This document shows positions 60,019 to 64,000 of a stretch of 64,000 bases of DNA, in pieces. Each line of letters starts with the position of its first letter. Position 1 is the first letter of the stretch. The position numbers and the translations under genes are program-made. The DNA comes from Charina bottae (Eukaryota > Chordata > Lepidosauria > Squamata > Charinaidae): the NCBI GenBank assembly GCA_023362775.1, contig JALMGJ010000020.1, positions 1,488,001-1,552,000 of the forward strand, written 5' to 3'. The notes under the pieces are model-generated. The model made no database searches. It saw only the letters and a list, made by a program, of their open reading frames with translations, and was not told the DNA's origin.

Positions 60019-60334
60019 ACTGTATATAGTAAGTACTGATTTCAATATTTCTGTCTTGAAAATACCGTTTGAGTACATGTTTACGGAGCTACTTCAGGAC
60101 CAAATAGCTCTTATGATCCTATACTTTTGTGGACGTAAAAGGAAGCTAAGGTAAACTTTGGATTGTTAATGCTTCCTTGGCATCAGTTTTATTTTTTTTC
60201 CAAAAAATGAACTAAGAAAATGCTTGTCTTAAATATGGAAATACCAAAAACATTTGATTCTATGAACTCTGGAAATTTCAAAGAATAGCTCTGAGATACT
60301 GTGCCTCTTACTTGTCCATGGTAGACTGAGGTTA

Positions 60335-60660
60335 GGGTAAAGGTAAAGGTTTTCCCCTGCACAGTCGTGTCTGACTCTAGGGGCCGGTGCTCATCTCCGT
60401 TTCTTAGCTGAAGAGCCAGCTGTTGTCCGAAGACGCTTCCACGGTCATGTGGCCGGCATGATGCGCGCGGAACACTGTTACCTTCCCACCGAAGTGGTAC
60501 ATATTTAACTACTCGCATTTGCATGCTTTCGAATTGCTAGGTTGGCAAGAGCTGGGGCGAGTGTGGGAGCTCACTCCATCACACGGCGCTCGGGTCTCGA
60601 ACCGCCGACCTTCTGATCAACAAGCCTGGCGTCTTAACCACTGAGCTATCGCGCCCCCTG
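60335..60660 (-). mobile_element. tRNA-derived SINE (GGCTCAGCGGGT-related head)
   Basis: The same family, with a changed A box (TAGCTCAGTGGTTAAG) and B box (GGTTCGAGACCC). The 3' end CTAGAGTCAGACACGACTG is followed by CAGGGGAAAACCTTTACC. A perfect 11-bp target duplication GACTGAGGTTA lies at 60324-60334 and 60661-60671. Confidence 0.9.
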
Positions 60661-61000
60661 GACTGAGGTTAAATATGGTCAAAATCCAGGAAACACCTGA
60701 TCCATGGCTCCCTGGAAGGCTCTAGTGTCATACTGGGGAACCTCTCTTTTATCCCTTGTTGAATTTAGAATATGAAGCAGTTGAAAATTAAGAACTGGAT
60801 TTGCCTGAAATTTTAGATGATTTGTTCCATCAAGATCTAATACTTCTCTGAGAATGTTGATTGAAACAAAAAGACTGCAGACATTTTTGTCTTTCACCCT
60901 CCTTTTTGCACTTGTACTCCTGTCTCACCCAAAACTGCATCAAGGAATTCCACAGAATTTAGTTTCAGCAAGATGAACAGATATTAAGTATATCTTAGAG

Positions 61001-61140
61001 CAGAGCTTTCCAAACTTTTCATGTTGGTGACACAGTTTTTAGACATGCATCATTTCGTGACACAATAATTCAGTTTTACTAGCAAACCGGAGGTTAAACT
61101 AACCCCTTATAAGAGATATGGACACATACATAAATTGTAA
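61001..61140 (+). mobile_element. hAT-like end fragment, sister of 54054
   Basis: It begins CAGAGCTTTCCAAACTTTTC and continues TTGGTGACACAGTTTTTAGAC, almost as at 54054, but has only one CATCATTTCGTGACACA unit. It then diverges into CAGTTTTACTAGCAAACC. The right boundary is approximate. Confidence 0.6.
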
Positions 61141-62496
61141 TAGCGAAATGTATAGGGACACAACATATGGAGATTTGGAAGACACTGTCTCGGCGTTGTT
61201 CTCGGGCTGACCCCTGACAGATTTCTTAGGTATTACAGACCTGGCCTTAAGTGGAGTTACTAAGAGAGCTGCAGTGCAAAAACTTCTATCTGCAAAAATC
61301 TATCTATTCTGGATTATTTGTTTCAGCTTTTTCTTCCACTTGTATATAAGCTGCTTTGGTGAAGAAAGGTAGCTGATGCCTTGAAAACATCACAGGGAGC
61401 TATCTTTGCCATTTCATTGGAAGGATACTTGGGCCTTCCCTTCCATTTGTTGAGACAGCCACAGAGAAAGTCAGACATACTTTAGAGCATCAGCCAATGG
61501 ACCCTTAAAGCGTTTCATTACTTTTTGGAGAAGAGAGTACATTTTGATAGGAAATCAATAAGCTGCACAGTCCTTGCCAGCATGATAATTTTTCCTCCTA
61601 AGTCTTCAAAAACCTCAGAAAATGACAATATTAAGGGTTTGAATGAGCCTACTGTATGGAAAAAGTAGATTTGGAAGTATAGGAGAAGACCATCTCAACT
61701 GCTTTTGTTTTTGTGGAATAGGCAACAACAGCATCTGTGGAATGGGCAGCAGCAGCAATTCTTGGCTAGAGAATAAAAAGAAGTCCTGGAGAACAAGGCA
61801 GCAATTTTTACTATCATGAAAATTCAATTTCTCATCTAAAAGCTTCTCTTCCTCCAGGGTCTCAAAACTAAAAGACACTTCTGCTCCACTGAGGACAGGA
61901 GGAGTTTTGCCTGCCTTCTTTACATTTCCTTTCAGAGGTGTTTGGCCCTGGGCTCTCTTACAGTTTACTTTGGGAGGATTCTGGGAAGGAGGTTCTTATA
62001 GTACTTTGAGGATCATGAAGAAGAAAGTTATATAAATTAAATAAATAAATAAAGTAAGTCTAGAAGATACCTATTCTGATGAAGGATCTCTAGATCTTCT
62101 TTGCTCTTTCTTGCTTTTATCCCTAACTTGCCTCTGGAGCTAGTCTCCTTTTTCATTACCCCTTCCTTTTTTAAAAATGGGACAGAGGACCTGGACCTAT
62201 TTGTTCTCTTGGTACAAACTCCTAAATTTAATTGGCTATTGTTGACCCTCTTTGTTATTGGCCTAAAAGAGAAAAACAGAAAGGAAGGACGGGGAGGTAA
62301 ATACAGATGGATTTGTAAAGCCACATTATTACTATTATAGTTTCTGAATTCCCAAGGGCAAAGCCGTTATGCCTTTTAAGACATAAGCAACTGAAGGGAA
62401 CAGGTAAGCACCACTATTCATATGTTTCTATACATATGATAGTTTCCCAATGGATAAAATGCAAGAGGGAAGCAGCTATCATGCTACTGTTACACA

Positions 62497-62534
<38 letters not shown>

Positions 62535-62800
62535 TACTACTACTACTACTACTCAGTTTGGCCTAGACTTGAGAGTTTTATTCTGAGCATATTGGAAATA
62601 AATGTATTCTAGCTTATTTAGTAGATTTCATACAGTGATTAAACTGTATGTTAAATTTTACCTTGTATATCCTTAAACAGCCTCCTATTCAAGAGAATTT
62701 CTAAGCTGCTATTCTGTTGTTTTAGGTGGAATATAATTCTGTTTAAAACAGGTTAACACTCCTTCTAAGACAATTGCTACTATCATTGGTTCCATGTTAT
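61140..62800. other. AGAP1 intronic DNA, nothing certain
   Basis: A weak LINE-tail-like TAAATTAAATAAATAAATAA occurs near 62033-62053. The rest is not recognised. Confidence 0.4.
62499..62553 (+). repeat. (TTA)n(CTA)n microsatellite
   Basis: TTA units turning into ACT units. Confidence 0.92.
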
Positions 62801-62807
62801 TCTGCAT

Positions 62808-63166
62808 TTTGAACCTTGAGTAATACATCTAGTTCTGGACACCACATTTTGAGAAAGTTTCAAACTACAATAGGTTCAGAGTAGGGTAACAAGGTCAACG
62901 GGAAATTTTCAAGAGAGACTGAAGGAACTGAGATGATGTAAGCTTGAAAAGAGAAGATTGATGATAAGATGGCTGAAATAGTATGGCACGGAAGAGGCCA
63001 AGACTTGTTTTCTATCCTATAGGGTAGGATATAGAATAAAGGATCTAAGTGAGAGAAAGGCAAATTTATGTTTCATGTTAAAAAAAAAACCCTACTAATA
63101 ATAACAGAGGGATGGGCTTGGTGGCTTAAATGGCTTCTTCCATCTCTATAATTCTATCTATCCAAC
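62808..63166 (+). mobile_element. CR1-type 3' end, degenerate
   Basis: AGTTCTGGACACCACATTTTG and GGTTCAGAGTAGGGTAACAA at the left, then GAGGGATGGGCTTGGTGGC and CTATAATTCTATC at the right, match the terminal part of CR1-type elements, ending in ATTCTATG-like words. No frame survives. Confidence 0.6.
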
Positions 63167-64000
63167 AGTATCCCCCTTTTCGTTTGGGTTAAATGGCAGT
63201 TTATTTAATTTCATACAATATAAAACTGCTCCAAGGTATCTGTTCTGAACTTCCATACTCTTCCCAGAATCAGGTATTGGAAAAAAGAGATATAGACTGG
63301 TATCAATACACTGATAATACACTGGTTAGCTCTCTAAATGATCTCTCTCAACAGTTTCACAGATGTTAAAATTCCTAGTAGATAAGTCTTACTGCATCCT
63401 ATCAAACAAAACATTGGGATAAAATAATAGGCCTCCAGCACCACCTTCTGGGAAGGACCAGAGCCACTGCATAACACTATCCCTTCATTCTTTAGACAGG
63501 AGACATCAAGGTTAATTATTTTAAACTGTAGAGATTGAGAAGAATCATTAGGAGTTTACTTCTCCTGTCCAACTAGCTGGGCCAGAAATCTGATGAGAAC
63601 CGACTGGAATTCATTTTAATAATGAAGGCAAGATAGAAAATAGTTTCACTGGGGGGAAAAAACTTAGAAAGATTATCCCGCAAGTGCTTAAAGACTTTAC
63701 CTCTCAAAGTTATATGTAAGAAAGGTCAATAATTATTAGAAGGGTCTTACTAACAACCTCTCTAAGGACCTTCTCTCAAAGAAGCATTTACCTCTCCTCT
63801 AACTCTATAATGGCAGATTTATGGCACATCCTCCCAAAATGTTGCACACATTTTTCAGGTTACACAAACTACATAGCATCTATAGACAAATAATGAAACT
63901 GACTACCCAACTCTCATCACTCTGACCAAGAGGATCATTATCAACCTCTTGGCAAACTATGACCTTCCCCTCTTCCATTTTGTAAAAATTATGACGACCT

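Noticed and set aside
29000..64000. Additional AGAP1 exons (ArfGAP or PH domain)
   Set aside because: I looked for the ArfGAP zinc-finger and the segment preceding EEKEQW in the listed frames and found none. A short exon could still have been missed; a protein-to-genome alignment would settle it.

Overview
This is vertebrate nuclear DNA, AT-rich with long introns and a dense, mixed transposon load. BovB/RTE LINEs, tRNA-headed SINEs of the squamate type, CR1-type and L1-type LINE fragments, a Penelope-like element with a GIY-YIG reading frame and many small hAT-like elements occur together. That mixture points to a squamate reptile (lizard or snake); the species cannot be named from the sequence.

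The only host protein-coding gene I can support is the 3' end of AGAP1 (an Arf GTPase-activating protein with GTPase-like, PH and ankyrin domains), on the minus strand. Its penultimate coding exon is at 28615-28870 and its last coding exon at 27956-28159, separated by a 455-bp intron with consensus splice sites. Everything from 28871 to 64000 reads as AGAP1 intron, with no further exon recognised. Positions 1 to about 27950 are AGAP1 3' UTR plus downstream intergenic DNA. The usual vertebrate neighbour GBX2 is not seen.

The rest is mobile DNA. (i) Two BovB LINEs: a 5'-truncated copy (4657-6323, catalytic YADD changed to YAED) and a seemingly full-length copy (50230-53455) with one uninterrupted 1010-codon endonuclease/reverse-transcriptase frame and matching 9-bp target duplications. 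(ii) Two fold-back Penelope insertions (16935-18051 with 524-bp arms; 37737-37927 with 77-bp arms), each bounded by a 10-13 bp target duplication and each carrying a hammerhead-like core. (iii) Several tRNA-derived SINE families, many with clean target duplications. One has a chimeric dimeric head that has grown at 48463-49319 into a seven-unit, 102-bp array with a higher-order AAB AAB C pattern. (iv) hAT-like elements with 8-bp target duplications, including a CpG-rich 1.9-kb palindromic element (7804-9695), a nested pair (42373-42961) and a 146-bp MITE (16055-16200). (v) LINE fragments of CR1, L1 and other types, a 5S-rRNA-derived SINE, microsatellites and a diverged 160-bp tandem repeat with telomere-like TAACCC motifs.

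The elements appear to work as a retrotransposition network: several SINE families end in the same GAGTCGGACACGAC-type 3' motif as the BovB copies, so the intact BovB is the likely source, in trans, of the machinery that moved them. AGAP1 is the host of this load and shows no sign of disruption in its last two exons.
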